Source: Prevotella sp. (lineage in GTDB: Bacteria; Bacteroidota; Bacteroidia; Bacteroidales; Bacteroidaceae). Taken from it: a stretch of 42,909 nt of DNA. The notes under the pieces are model-generated. The model was not told the origin of the DNA, did no database searches, and was given only the letters and a program-made list of their open reading frames with translations. The stretch covers positions 1 through 42,909 of the forward strand of contig JAFVHN010000029.1 in assembly GCA_017474515.1 (NCBI GenBank), written 5' to 3'. Shown piece after piece: positions 1 through 8,167 of this stretch; the stretch's first letter is position 1; every line of letters starts with the position of its first letter. The position numbers and the translations under genes are program-made.

Positions 1-475
1 CGGACAAGAGAATAGCCTCAATACAGGCCAAAATCAACAGGAGACCAAGGGAAAAACTAAATTTCTTCACACCAAATGAGGTCTTTTTCAAACATTATAC
101 CTAACTTTGCAGCCAACTTGCACTTGCCGGTTGACTCTATACAAAAGTACTGCTCTTTCTGCTTCCAACAGTTTTTTATATAGGTATAACTCTCTATGCA
201 TGCAGGGAAGAACACGGCCTGCAAGGGCACGAAAGGCTGGCATTGGGCCACAAGTGGACAACGATGGCACGCATCGCACACGATTGCTATCACCAGATTT
301 GCAGTTGATATTAAAGTTATAAATCGTAGAGGACATAAAAAGACAATCACATTCAAGAACACCTAATCGGGGTCAAACACTTTATAATCTTCAATGCCAT
401 AATGCAAGAATGAAAAATGTTGTCTTTTTTGACTGCAATAGAGTGATTCGGAGCCAAGCGCCATATATTTGCCTG
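1..475. other. Leading gene-less stretch
   Basis: I see no supportable gene here. Short open frames exist on both strands (57-362 and 107-322), but they overlap each other, start in AT-rich sequence and show no recognisable family. A TAACTTTG box near 108 resembles a Bacteroidetes -7 element but has no clear -33 TTTG and no gene behind it. The stretch may hold the distal end of a neighbouring unit lying to the left of the window. Confidence 0.4.
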
Positions 476-1300
476 TTATTTTTCTGGAGGTATGATCAAG
501 TCAAAATTGTGCTTGCTGAAAATTTTCTCGATGGCCCTGTCGTCGGGCTGTTCTTCCAGGCACCAGGCAATGAAGTTGATAATCTCGTATGTCTGAATGA
601 CTTCCGCCTCTATCAGCATGGGGACAAACGATTCATAGTCTGAGCTGGCATAGGGGAGGTTGTCTGAGCGCGAAACCTCAAAATCCAGCAGCTCCAGCGC
701 CCATGTATAGTTCTGCGGGTGCATGGCATTGTGCATGATGTGGTGGTCGTGCAACACCCTGAGGTTGCCCACCAGGATGTCTGCGGCGCGAAGATGCCTG
801 CAGTGCCCTTCGCCGCCCCATTTCTGCACCGTTTTGACCAGCAGGCTTTTTGGCATGAAGCCAATGTCGCTTATACGGTAGGGGCACTCCACGGAATATT
901 GAAGCAGTGCCGCCTGCTTTTCTTCCCCGTTTTGGACGGTTGTCTTGTCGAGCGACAGTACGCAATGCATGCGGTTGGTCTTGATGCCGAGCCGGCGGAC
1001 CTCGTTTCCGATGTCGAAATCGCGCAGGGCATTGTCTAAAGACAAGCCTCCCCATGTCTCACTGTTGACGAGAGAGGTCAATAGCCGTGAGTGCGTGGTA
1101 TAGCTGAGGCCGTTTCCTTTCCCTATCACCCACTCGTCTTCGTGGTAGCGACACAACACGAAGCTCCGACCGTGGTTTGGGCTTATGCAGAAGATTTCCT
1201 TATCGCCATGCTCATCTCTTACGAATGGCAAGGCTTCACGATTGTATTCCGTTTCACGTACTGTCTGACAGGTGGTGCGCGAGGCTCTGAATTTTCTCAT
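476..1300 (-). CDS. Kinase-fold (SelO/APH-like) protein next to radical SAM peptide maturase
   Basis: This 274-residue protein is not a recognised named family. The N-terminal part has a GKGNGLSYT stretch followed by RRLGIKTNR, which resembles the ATP-binding region of SelO/YdiU proteins (KGxGxTP...LGIPTTR). Near residues 190-215 is HNAMHPQN followed by LLDFE, which looks like a kinase catalytic loop and DFG region. The usual Asp of HxDxHxxN is Ala here, so phosphotransfer is doubtful; SelO, an AMP-transferring pseudokinase, also lacks it. There is no signal peptide, so it should be cytoplasmic. It lies about 200 bp behind the 35-residue Cys-rich peptide gene and its maturase, on the same strand, with repeats and a hairpin between. 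A role in modifying the peptide, or in immunity to it, is inference. The repeat cassette AAAGTGAAGAGTGAAG lies directly upstream of the start codon. Confidence 0.72.
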   Translation of the reverse strand: MRKFRASRTTCQTVRETEYNREALPFVRDEHGDKEIFCISPNHGRSFVLCRYHEDEWVIGKGNGLSYTTHSRLLTSLVNSETWGGLSLDNALRDFDIGNEVRRLGIKTNRMHCVLSLDKTTVQNGEEKQAALLQYSVECPYRISDIGFMPKSLLVKTVQKWGGEGHCRHLRAADILVGNLRVLHDHHIMHNAMHPQNYTWALELLDFEVSRSDNLPYASSDYESFVPMLIEAEVIQTYEIINFIAWCLEEQPDDRAIEKIFSKHNFDLIIPPEK

Positions 1301-1444
1301 GGCAATTTAAAGTGAAGAGTGAAGAATGTCGAAGGTATCGCGAGCAAGTAACGAGAACGAAGTGGCAATTTGCTGCCGCGCATATTTCATAACTAAGAAT
1401 TCATAATTTAAAGCATTTTAACTCCTGAACTACAAAAGTAAAAG

Positions 1445-1490
1445 AGTGAAAAGGTGAAATAAAGAGTCCACTCTTTTTCACCTTTTCACT
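1445..1490. terminator. Inverted repeat between peptide gene and kinase-fold gene
   Basis: AGTGAAAAGGTGAAATAAAG on the left pairs, with small bulges, with the CTTTTTCACCTTTTCACT arm on the right, separated by only a few bases. It can form a long A/T-rich hairpin in either strand and could stop or attenuate transcription after the peptide gene at 1501. The arms are made of the GTGAAAAG words that recur as simple repeats across this window, so it may instead be two opposed repeat copies. Confidence 0.45.
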
Positions 1491-1500
1491 TTTCGCTTTT

Positions 1501-1608
1501 CTACTTGTTGTGTTTAACCAAGATGGTAGGGCACGAACATTGGTATGAGCATGCTGCCATGGCCACAACCTTCGACGCTTGTTTTGTCGATAAAACAATT
1601 TCTCTCAT
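1501..1608 (-). CDS. Candidate RiPP precursor peptide (35 aa, Cys-rich)
   Basis: This short gene encodes MREIVLSTKQASKVVAMAA followed by CSYQCSCPTILVKHNK, then TAG. The ATG is the only ATG start possible in its frame: an in-frame TAA lies seven codons upstream. It begins 5 nt after the stop of the radical SAM/SPASM gene, so the two are almost certainly cotranscribed and probably translationally coupled. A short polar/hydrophobic leader followed by a compact cluster of three Cys (C20, C24, C26) is the expected form of a RiPP precursor whose core is crosslinked by a SPASM radical SAM enzyme (sactipeptide- or ranthipeptide-like chemistry). There is no GG cleavage motif, so it does not fit the GG-leader Bacteroidales precursor family. 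The exact modification is unknown. The gene is too short for ordinary gene callers. Confidence 0.72.
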   Translation of the reverse strand: MREIVLSTKQASKVVAMAACSYQCSCPTILVKHNK

Positions 1609-1613
1609 ATCAG

Positions 1614-3203
1614 TCAGGTGTTTTGAAGGTTACAGGAATAGTTTTCGGACACTCCATTTATCCGCGCATCCTCCCTGTGGTTGACAGAAGGGGTGCGTCC
1701 AAACTTTCTTATTTCGCATTTTATTTCAGACAATGCCGTTTCCAAATCTTTTCCTTGCAGAGGGTCATAACCCTCTTGCATCTTTACGGCCAGACCATAT
1801 CGTTCCTTGGCCAGGAAGCAGTTGTTCTCAGAGGCCACCAAGGGGTTGCCGTGGGCAATGTAGTTGTTGCCCACACACATCTCGCAATAGGCGCAATAGG
1901 GGTGCTTATAGCAGTCGGCGCAGTCGCCGAGCGTCCGTCGGCGCCACCATTTCAGTTCCTTGTTGCCGTTCAGCAAATCAGAGACAGAGGTTTCCCTGAC
2001 GTTTCCCAGCTTCAGCGGGAAAGCACAACAAGGCTGCACGTTGCCTTCCGGGGTGATGCACAGCGTGTTGAGGCCGGCATCACACATGATGCCGCCTTCA
2101 TGTCTCACCATCTCTTTCACGCCGTCGCCGCTGATGTAATAAGAAAGGTCTTTGTCGCGTAAAACGATTTCCAGCTGCTCATGTTCCAGCCGCAGGAACT
2201 TCGACGGGCTGCGGTCGCCTTCCACGGAGTCCGTCACATTCAAGTCGAACTGTGGCAAGGCCCCATAGCGTCGGGCCACGGTTTTCACTGTGTGGTAGGT
2301 GGAAACGTTGGGTTTCATGATGCAGCACTTCAACAGCATCGGGAGGGCATAATCGCTGCATTCCGCTATGAAGGCGACGATCTTGTCGTGCGACCCCCTG
2401 ACGCGTGTGATAGAGTCGTGAACCTCCGGCACGTCGCTATAGAGCGAAATGCCGATGGTGCGGGGGTAATATGCGGCCAGGCGGCCCACGTCGCCTACCA
2501 CGCTAATGCCGTTGGTGAAAATGTCAACGGCAATCTCTTTGCGGTAGAGATAGTCCATGATGTCCCACACGATGTTTTTTGAGAATGGGTCGCCGCCTGT
2601 CAGGCACACCTTGGTGATGCCCATTCCCACCAGTTCGTCCAACAGCTTTTTATAGTCGTCCAGCGTCAGTTCTTTTCTCATTCCCCTTTTACTGGTCTCA
2701 TTATTGTTTCTTGCCGCCCCGGGGTTATAGCAGTGCATGCACCTCTCGCTGCAACGATAGGTCAGTTCCAACATCACGCTGGTGAGCCCCCCTACCCTCT
2801 CGCTGTATGCCCTTTCCGCGCTGGCGTTCCCCACTATGGTCATTTCATGCAGGGCGTTTATGCTGTCGGCCACCTGCTGTCTTCTTTCTGCTTTCAGAAG
2901 GCTGCGGCGCTCAGCTATCTCCTCCTGCGATGGCACCTTCCGCGTCAACAGCCCATAGCGTTCCAACTCCCCGAGGAAGGGGTCGAGGCAGTCCTCCCTC
3001 ACATCTGTCTGTTTTGAAAGCCCCCCCAGAGTGAAGGCGCTGTTCCTCTCCACCGACAGGATGCTGCCAACGACCTCTGCCGACACATCCTCGTAATAGA
3101 AACTCATTCCCTCTAACAGGTTGTACATTATGGCGGCACCGTGAGCCCTGTCGTACCGGCCGCAAGTCCATTCCGGACGGAAATAGTGTTTTTCCTTTAC
3201 CAT
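1614..3203 (-). CDS. Radical SAM/SPASM peptide maturase
   Basis: This 529-residue protein has the radical SAM [4Fe-4S] motif CSERCMHC at residues 151-158 and a glycine-rich LTGGDP at 201-206. A C-terminal SPASM domain carries Cys at 374, 382, 392/393, 428, 431, 437, 440, 443 and 462, enough for two auxiliary iron-sulfur clusters. Residues ~25-95 look like a winged-helix PqqD-like peptide recognition element. Such enzymes use S-adenosylmethionine radicals to crosslink or otherwise modify a peptide in the cytoplasm. The immediate downstream gene (1501-1608) encodes a 35-residue Cys-rich peptide, its likely substrate. The start at 3203 is the first ATG behind a TAATTTTG promoter box at 3226-3233. 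The alternative, an anaerobic sulfatase-type maturase, is less likely given the recognition-like domain, the adjacent peptide and the lack of a sulfatase. Confidence 0.88.
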   Translation of the reverse strand: MVKEKHYFRPEWTCGRYDRAHGAAIMYNLLEGMSFYYEDVSAEVVGSILSVERNSAFTLGGLSKQTDVREDCLDPFLGELERYGLLTRKVPSQEEIAERRSLLKAERRQQVADSINALHEMTIVGNASAERAYSERVGGLTSVMLELTYRCSERCMHCYNPGAARNNNETSKRGMRKELTLDDYKKLLDELVGMGITKVCLTGGDPFSKNIVWDIMDYLYRKEIAVDIFTNGISVVGDVGRLAAYYPRTIGISLYSDVPEVHDSITRVRGSHDKIVAFIAECSDYALPMLLKCCIMKPNVSTYHTVKTVARRYGALPQFDLNVTDSVEGDRSPSKFLRLEHEQLEIVLRDKDLSYYISGDGVKEMVRHEGGIMCDAGLNTLCITPEGNVQPCCAFPLKLGNVRETSVSDLLNGNKELKWWRRRTLGDCADCYKHPYCAYCEMCVGNNYIAHGNPLVASENNCFLAKERYGLAVKMQEGYDPLQGKDLETALSEIKCEIRKFGRTPSVNHREDARINGVSENYSCNLQNT

Positions 3204-3225
3204 AGAAGATTGTTTTTGTCAAGTG

Positions 3226-3233
3226 CAAAATTA
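3226..3233 (-). promoter_or_regulatory. -7 box TAATTTTG of the radical SAM operon
   Basis: On the minus strand TAATTTTG fits the Bacteroidetes -7 consensus TAnnTTTG and lies 22 bp before the ATG at 3203. A matching -33 TTTG at 19-21 nt is not seen, so the assignment rests on the -7 box and its position. Confidence 0.5.
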
Positions 3234-3364
3234 AACCTTTGTTATATCATTAGGGGATTATATATATGTATAAAAAACGTTTCTTCATTCCTGCTTCCCC
3301 CGATGAGCCGATTGCCACATTTCCATATATATACACTCAAGCGGGACTCCGAGCCCACGAAAAA

Positions 3365-3730
3365 TCATTCTCTTTTCCTGACCGACTTCTCATATTCCCT
3401 GAAAATATCTATTTGTTTCCACAGATTGGGAAGAACGTTGTCTATTTTGTGTTCCAACGTATAAGTCTTGGTTTTTCCGTTGTCTTTATACACAGCATTT
3501 CCGCACAACCGCCATCCCCAGCGAGAGCAGAGGAACGAAACCACTTCAACTGCGGAATTGAAATTCAACTGGTTTTTGTCATTATATAAGCCTGTCTGCT
3601 TCGCGTAATCAGAGCCCAAGTATTTGATGTTCTCGCCGAAGACCACGGAAATGCACCTGTTGCTCTCAGTCACCTCACACATCACCCGATTGACTTGTGA
3701 AAAGACCATGGGAACAAAGACGAAGAGCAT
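3365..3730 (-). CDS. Small exported protein of a Bacteroidales hypothetical family
   Basis: About 121 residues beginning MLFVFVPMVFSQ, a short hydrophobic signal-like segment with a probable cleavage after SQ. The body (MCEVTE..., VVFGENIKYL, FNSAVEVVSFLCSRWGWRL, YTLEHK) resembles a common small secreted protein of Bacteroides and Prevotella that contains 'FNS.VD.LNYM...GW' and ends in a short basic tail. Its function is not known. The open frame continues upstream to an ATG at 3844, but that extension runs through an intergenic repeat (the CCCCCCTTGGGGG word near 3797), so I prefer the later start. A start between the two using a non-ATG codon would give a longer signal peptide. It lies 161 bp upstream of the radical SAM gene on the same strand; a functional link is uncertain. 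Confidence 0.6.
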   Translation of the reverse strand: MLFVFVPMVFSQVNRVMCEVTESNRCISVVFGENIKYLGSDYAKQTGLYNDKNQLNFNSAVEVVSFLCSRWGWRLCGNAVYKDNGKTKTYTLEHKIDNVLPNLWKQIDIFREYEKSVRKRE

Positions 3731-4030
3731 CGCCAGAATCGCCGGAATCCTTATATAACAGCTGGTTGTTTGGGCGCTCAAGGCCCTCCTCTCATCCCCC
3801 CTTGGGGGCCAGTGACATGAGTGGAAATTTTCTTTGTTAATCATTATCGGTTTTCATTAGCTTTTGCAAAGATACGGCAACTATACGGGAACGACTGCGA
3901 AAATATAGGTATAAAAAAGACCTGTCATCATTTCATCTCCTTGCATTCCCCGTCCCCATAGGTCCAAACGGAATCACACATCCATCGGCGAACAGAGACT
4001 GTCGGCCATGTCATAGAGAGGAGAATTGAT

Positions 4031-4234
4031 TTGTCAAGATTTTTCAACATATTTTGGTTCCCATAAAAAGTTTGACGGCATATTTCAAGGAGAAATCTTG
4101 AAGTTTTCTCCTCTCAAACTTCAAGATTTCTCCTTGAAATTTTCGGCCAAACCATAGGTGATTTCCAAAGCGTTGATTATCAAGACTTTAAAAAGTCAAC
4201 ACGAAAACGGCCTGTTTTGTCAAAATATTTTACC
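4031..4234 (-). repeat. 205-bp palindromic element, copy A (inverted orientation)
   Basis: Read on the minus strand it begins GGTAAAATATTTTGACAAAA, then a CCGTTTTCG segment, a TTGATAATCA word and a long palindrome (CAAGGAGAAATCTTGAAGTT pairing with AACTTCAAGATTTCTCCTTG), and ends TTGAAAAATCTTGACAAA. The same layout recurs at 12804, 19501 and 27638. Here the palindrome has CAAGGAGA/TCTCCTTG where the other copies have CGGGGAGA/TCTCCCCG, so both arms have changed together. It fills most of the gap between the divergent genes at 3730 and 4488. Confidence 0.8.
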
Positions 4235-4407
4235 GATTTTCACCCATGACGCTATCCGTCGCCAACCAAAGAAAAACAGGATGAAACGCCTTGAACATGG
4301 AAAGCCTGTTCTGGGGATAATTGGTTTCAAAAAAAGACATGAAAACCTCAAATAACTGTCAGTTGGAAATGGAATTTGGCCTTTGTCGATAATCTCTCGG
4401 AATAATA

Positions 4408-4439
4408 TTTGGTGGTTTTCATGTTTTTCCGTAAATTTG
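4408..4439 (+). promoter_or_regulatory. Bacteroidetes-type promoter before the small LRR gene
   Basis: TTTG at 4408-4411, a 20-nt spacer and TAAATTTG at 4432-4439 match the -33/-7 consensus exactly. The gene starts at 4488, giving a leader of about 40 nt. Confidence 0.75.
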
Positions 4440-4487
4440 TGCGGTATTATGAATCACTGAAATACTATCACCTAAACATTATACAAG

Positions 4488-5039
4488 ATGAAAAGATTAT
4501 CAATAGCAATGATGCTGATGCTGACGATTTCGGCTGGGGCACAGACATTGGAGACGCAGACAAATTTCACGACGGGCTACATTTCCACGTCGTATTTCAC
4601 TGCCGAGAACACGATTAAAAGCATCGACGGGGTGCTGTATATGATTTACAACGACAGTCCCGTAGCACTTGTGAAGTATCCGGCCATGAACCCGCGCGAG
4701 GAGTTTGAGGTGCCGTCAACCGTGAGACGTATCTGCAACAACGCCTTTCAGGGAACGAAGTTCTTGAAGACCTTGAAGATACACAGCACGGTGACCGGCG
4801 GTTACAACCTCCACCTGCTGATTGGCGAAAATGCCTTCAACGACAGTTCGATAGAGAACTTTGAGGTGATTGAGAACAACGAGGACACGGCCTCGAAAGC
4901 CAGGCCGGCAACGGCCACGCCACGGCAGGAAACGGCACGCTACGACCTGGCAGGGCGCAAGACGACCGAACACGTCCGCGGCATTCAGATTGTGGCTCGC
5001 GGGGAAGATGCTCCACGAAAGGTCCTCGTGCAACCGTAA
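4488..5039 (+). CDS. Small secreted BspA-like leucine-rich repeat protein
   Basis: A 183-residue protein with signal peptide MKRLSIAMMLMLTISAGAQ. The middle carries one to two BspA-type LRR_5 units (VPSTVRRICNNAFQGTKFLKTLKI; GENAFNDSSIENFEVIENNE). The C-terminus (ARYDLAGRK...RGIQIVARGEDAPRKVLVQP) resembles the Prevotella T9SS C-terminal signal, in the less common 'RGIQIV' form. BspA-like proteins are surface or secreted adhesins; with so few repeats this one is either a small secreted member or a shortened derivative. A good promoter lies at 4408-4439 and a terminator follows at 5105-5130, so it is a single-gene unit. Confidence 0.8.
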   Translation: MKRLSIAMMLMLTISAGAQTLETQTNFTTGYISTSYFTAENTIKSIDGVLYMIYNDSPVALVKYPAMNPREEFEVPSTVRRICNNAFQGTKFLKTLKIHSTVTGGYNLHLLIGENAFNDSSIENFEVIENNEDTASKARPATATPRQETARYDLAGRKTTEHVRGIQIVARGEDAPRKVLVQP

Positions 5040-5104
5040 AAGATGCAACAGGGCGCGCCCGCGGTGATTTTTGACAACAAGCCGGTTGGCAAAAAGAATC
5101 AAAA

Positions 5105-5130
5105 AAAAGCAGCCGTTCCCGACTGCTTTT
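5105..5130. terminator. Bidirectional terminator between 4488 gene and ADP-ribosylglycohydrolase
   Basis: AAAAGCAG and CTGCTTTT form an 8-bp stem over a 10-nt loop, followed by T-rich sequence on the plus strand and preceded by A-rich sequence. It lies between two convergent genes (stops at 5039 and 5169), where a shared terminator is expected. Confidence 0.8.
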
Positions 5131-5168
5131 TCCTATTTTTTACACTTAATCTGAGGAAAAGTGACTGC

Positions 5169-5990
5169 TCATGGCTGCTCACCTGCCGGATGTTCCGGGG
5201 CGGGCAAACAGGCTTCAAAACGCTGTATCACGTCAATGAACTCCTTCGGGAGACGCGACAAGGCCTGCTGCCTGATTTTTACGGGGACACCATAGAAAGC
5301 GCCGGCCACGGCACCGGCCACGGCAGCTGCCGTGTCGGTGTCCTTGTTGGTCAGAACGGCCTTGAAAAGGCAATCCTCATAGCTTATGCTCTCGAAGAAA
5401 CATATTAACGCGGCAGGCACCGTTCCCTGACATGTGACGTCGAAAACATAGTCGGCGTTGTACAGGTCCAAATACGGGCGGTTCAGGTCATAGTCGAAGA
5501 GTTCCAGCAGTTTTGACTTGATTTGTTCTTTGGGCTGCCCCAGCCTGGCCATCAGTGTGGCAACCGCTATTGCCTGTGCTCCCTTGATGCCCTCTGGATG
5601 GTTGTGTGTGGGCATGGCGCTCTTCCTTGCCAGCGCCATGGCTTCTTCTATGGAGTTCGCCCAACAGGCAACGGCGCTCACCCGCATTGCCGACCCGTTG
5701 CCGAATGAGTTGTAAGGCCTTGGGGTGCTAGAGCGGCACCATCTGAGGAACATTCCGCCATATCCTATCCAATCATATTTCCTGCCATAAAGCAAGAGAT
5801 AATCCTGCAGACTGCTTCCCGGATGGCAGAGCCAGTCGGCAACGGCCATGGTCAGCACCGTGTCGTCGGTGTATTGGCATTGGCGGTCGAAGAACTTGAA
5901 GTGTTGTTCATCAACACCTCGGAATTCATAGGGCTGACCGATGATGTCACCGGCTATAGCCCCTATCATAGCGTCAATTCTGTTTCTCAT
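5169..5990 (-). CDS. ADP-ribosylglycohydrolase family protein
   Basis: A 273-residue protein of the DraG/ARH family, which removes ADP-ribose from proteins, nucleic acids or small molecules using two Mg ions. Visible motifs are GAIAGDIIGQPYE near the N-terminus, YTDDTVLT (metal-binding Asp pair), GNGSAMR, HNHPEGIKGA, and TNKDTDTAAAVAGAVAGAFYG near residue 225, which supplies the remaining metal ligands. All key acidic residues look present. No signal peptide, so cytoplasmic. The gene lies 91 bp behind the WG-repeat protein (6082-6909) on the same strand and could be the last gene of that unit. In such settings these enzymes can act as antitoxins or regulators, but nothing here proves it. Confidence 0.9.
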   Translation of the reverse strand: MRNRIDAMIGAIAGDIIGQPYEFRGVDEQHFKFFDRQCQYTDDTVLTMAVADWLCHPGSSLQDYLLLYGRKYDWIGYGGMFLRWCRSSTPRPYNSFGNGSAMRVSAVACWANSIEEAMALARKSAMPTHNHPEGIKGAQAIAVATLMARLGQPKEQIKSKLLELFDYDLNRPYLDLYNADYVFDVTCQGTVPAALICFFESISYEDCLFKAVLTNKDTDTAAAVAGAVAGAFYGVPVKIRQQALSRLPKEFIDVIQRFEACLPAPEHPAGEQP

Positions 5991-6081
5991 ATCTTGAGTT
6001 CATGTTTATAGTAATCAATTTTTTGGGATGGTTGGCAGCAGCCACTATGGTAACGCAATATTGTGGACAAAACCTTTCGTT

Positions 6082-6909
6082 TTATTTGCTTGTGAAATAA
6101 ACAATGTCGTAGTATCTCTTTCCTTTTCTGACGATGAAAATCTCATCTTGGTCATCTTCCATCTTCCAGACTTCTTCTATAGGTTGGACGAAGATTTCGT
6201 CACATTCCGGGTAGCAGTAGTTCTTATAATATGCAGTGTTGTCAGGGAACCACCACCCCCATTTCTCGTCTTTTGTGAACAAAGTCAGATCCCATCCTGG
6301 CACATGATAGATAGCATCCATCTCCACGGGAACCATGATATCAACCTTTTCTCCCGGAAAATCAATTGAAGCAACGCCCTGTTTCCCATCCTTGATGAGA
6401 ATATAGTGGTTCGGAGCTCCAGGTTTTCTGAAGATTTTGTCGTATTCGAATGGTATTTGTACATTCAAACTTTTGTCAACCAGTCCCCATTTGCCATTCT
6501 GCTTCACCACAAAGAGCCATTGGTGGAAGAACTCATAATCATCATATGTCAAGCTGACTTCCTCGTATATTGCGGGCAAAGCTATGCCACCATTCAATGA
6601 TTTCAGGCCAACACGTCCATTCTCTTCTAACAACATATTGCTATAGCCGTTTTTCAGCCAGAAGAGTTTGATTTCCTGAAGAAGAGGTAACAATTGGTTA
6701 TGAAATAGGTCGCTTGCTACACTTGATGTTTCTGCCCTCTCTTCAAGAATTTTCAATTCTTTAGTGATACTTTGGTGTTTTTTGAAAAGAATATCCATCT
6801 GAGCCTCCTGATCTGAGGTCAGCTTCTTTTCCTTTGCCTTAGTGTTGCATTCCTCCCAAATCTCGGTGCAGGTCCGGAATTTGGATTGCCATGTCTTTAA
6901 GAATTCCAT
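6082..6909 (-). CDS. WG-repeat protein
   Basis: A 275-residue protein. Residues ~1-90 are charged and probably helical or coiled (KELKILEERAETS). The rest contains WG repeats: ENGRVGLKSLNG, NGKWGLVDKSLNVQIPFEYDKIF, DGKQGVASIDFPG and DEKWGWWFPD. WG repeats form beta-propeller-like binding modules with no fixed chemistry. No signal peptide or lipobox is seen, so it is probably cytoplasmic. Its ATG overlaps the stop of the upstream gene by 13 nt, so translation of the two is coupled. It is probably part of one unit with the genes at 6897-8931. Confidence 0.8.
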   Translation of the reverse strand: MEFLKTWQSKFRTCTEIWEECNTKAKEKKLTSDQEAQMDILFKKHQSITKELKILEERAETSSVASDLFHNQLLPLLQEIKLFWLKNGYSNMLLEENGRVGLKSLNGGIALPAIYEEVSLTYDDYEFFHQWLFVVKQNGKWGLVDKSLNVQIPFEYDKIFRKPGAPNHYILIKDGKQGVASIDFPGEKVDIMVPVEMDAIYHVPGWDLTLFTKDEKWGWWFPDNTAYYKNYCYPECDEIFVQPIEEVWKMEDDQDEIFIVRKGKRYYDIVYFTSK

Positions 6910-8153
6910 GATCTCAGTAATCCTACGCTTGTTTCAAAATCCATACTTTTATTGAATACGCTGACGAGTTCCTTTGACTTCTCCATAAAGAAGCCGATGT
7001 CCTTCAGGAAATGCAGGTCGGAATCATATGGGAACCTCAGGAAACATTCTCGTGTCCATTCTTGCTGGCGGTCTTTCAAGAAGTAGATGGAGATGCTATC
7101 GGTTTCGAAAACGATTGTCACTTTTTCCGCATAGGAACCCAGTCGGCTTTCGATGTTCTGTTTATGATTTTGGAGTTTAATGTTGTCGCTATTGCACATA
7201 ATGATAAAATCCCGCAATGAGAATTTCTCATTCAGACCACAGTGAACCATGATGTACATATAGTCGTCCTTTTTCAAGTTACGGTTTCTTTCCTGGTCTC
7301 TGCGGACCATCAGAACCGCTCTTCTTCTGAAATACTCATCACGGTCAAAGTCTGGATTATCGTTTGTAAACGTCACGCCGCAATCATTTCGATGCTGACA
7401 AATAAACTCCACATTTTCAGGTAACCTTGCTGATATTTCTGACAAGGCCCAGTAACTATACACCAAGTTATTCAACGCATGGCTCTTGTTTTGAGGATTC
7501 CAGAAATAATCGGGAATGTAGGCATATGCCATGTCGTGAGTTTCCGTGGCACGAAGGCGTATTTCATGACCTATGGAAAAACTGTTGTCATATTGTATGC
7601 TATGCCCCATATCCTTGGTGAATTTCCCGCTGATGAAGCATTCTCTCAGGGAACCGGGCACCAGTTCTTTAAGTCCACTTATAATAATGTCCTTACTCCT
7701 TTCCTTAAGTTTGGTATCAATATCAGAAAAAAGCGAAACCAGTTCTGAAGGGTGCAGGCCATCTTTAGTATAATGGATGAAAATATAGTGACCATTCGAT
7801 ATAACCAACTGAGGTTCTTCCTGTGTTCCTTCTACAACAACATGAATCTCTGGAACAGTATGGATTATCAATTTTGCATGATTCTCTTTTTCATCAATTT
7901 GCAGTTCAGAGCAGTTCCCATTGTTCACAGCGAGTTTTTTCAATGCAAGGACGTAGTCATTGAACCATATCTTTTTTTCGGTCTGATTTCGGCGAGTCTT
8001 GAGTATTTCCTCTCTCAGCCATTCAAGATGGAAATATTGCAGGCTCTCATGGAAAGCACTGAAGTCTTTTTCCGCATCTTCACCTATGGGGGTGTTGTCC
8101 CTGCCCTCCATCAGTGTCTGTCCTATTAAATTGAGTGGGATTTCTGAGTTCAT
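6897..8153 (-). CDS. Hypothetical protein, 418 aa
   Basis: Not recognised. It starts MNSEIPLNLIGQTLMEG and is acidic to neutral, without a signal peptide or membrane segment. Two stretches look like compact alpha/beta folding units (AKLIIHTVPEIHVVVEG...LVISNGHYIFIHY, and KVTIVFETDSISIYFLKDRQQEWTRECF). An ATG at 8195 would add 14 residues but overlaps the end of the broken gene upstream, so the start at 8153, 14 nt behind that gene, is preferred. It overlaps the WG-repeat gene by 13 nt. Tight packing on both sides says the three genes acted together. The possibility of a toxin/antitoxin or effector set was considered, but no catalytic motif supports it. Confidence 0.72.
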   Translation of the reverse strand: MNSEIPLNLIGQTLMEGRDNTPIGEDAEKDFSAFHESLQYFHLEWLREEILKTRRNQTEKKIWFNDYVLALKKLAVNNGNCSELQIDEKENHAKLIIHTVPEIHVVVEGTQEEPQLVISNGHYIFIHYTKDGLHPSELVSLFSDIDTKLKERSKDIIISGLKELVPGSLRECFISGKFTKDMGHSIQYDNSFSIGHEIRLRATETHDMAYAYIPDYFWNPQNKSHALNNLVYSYWALSEISARLPENVEFICQHRNDCGVTFTNDNPDFDRDEYFRRRAVLMVRRDQERNRNLKKDDYMYIMVHCGLNEKFSLRDFIIMCNSDNIKLQNHKQNIESRLGSYAEKVTIVFETDSISIYFLKDRQQEWTRECFLRFPYDSDLHFLKDIGFFMEKSKELVSVFNKSMDFETSVGLLRSWNS

Positions 8154-8167
8154 TTTGTTCTTATTTG

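Noticed and set aside
57-362. 101-codon minus-strand frame at the left end
   Set aside because: Its hydrophobic start is not followed by a convincing domain, and overlapping frames on the other strand are equally open.
1401-1598. 65-codon minus-strand frame overlapping the peptide gene
   Set aside because: It is in a different frame from the Cys-rich peptide, starts without spacing to the maturase stop and runs through the simple-repeat hairpin, so its C-terminal part is repeat-encoded.
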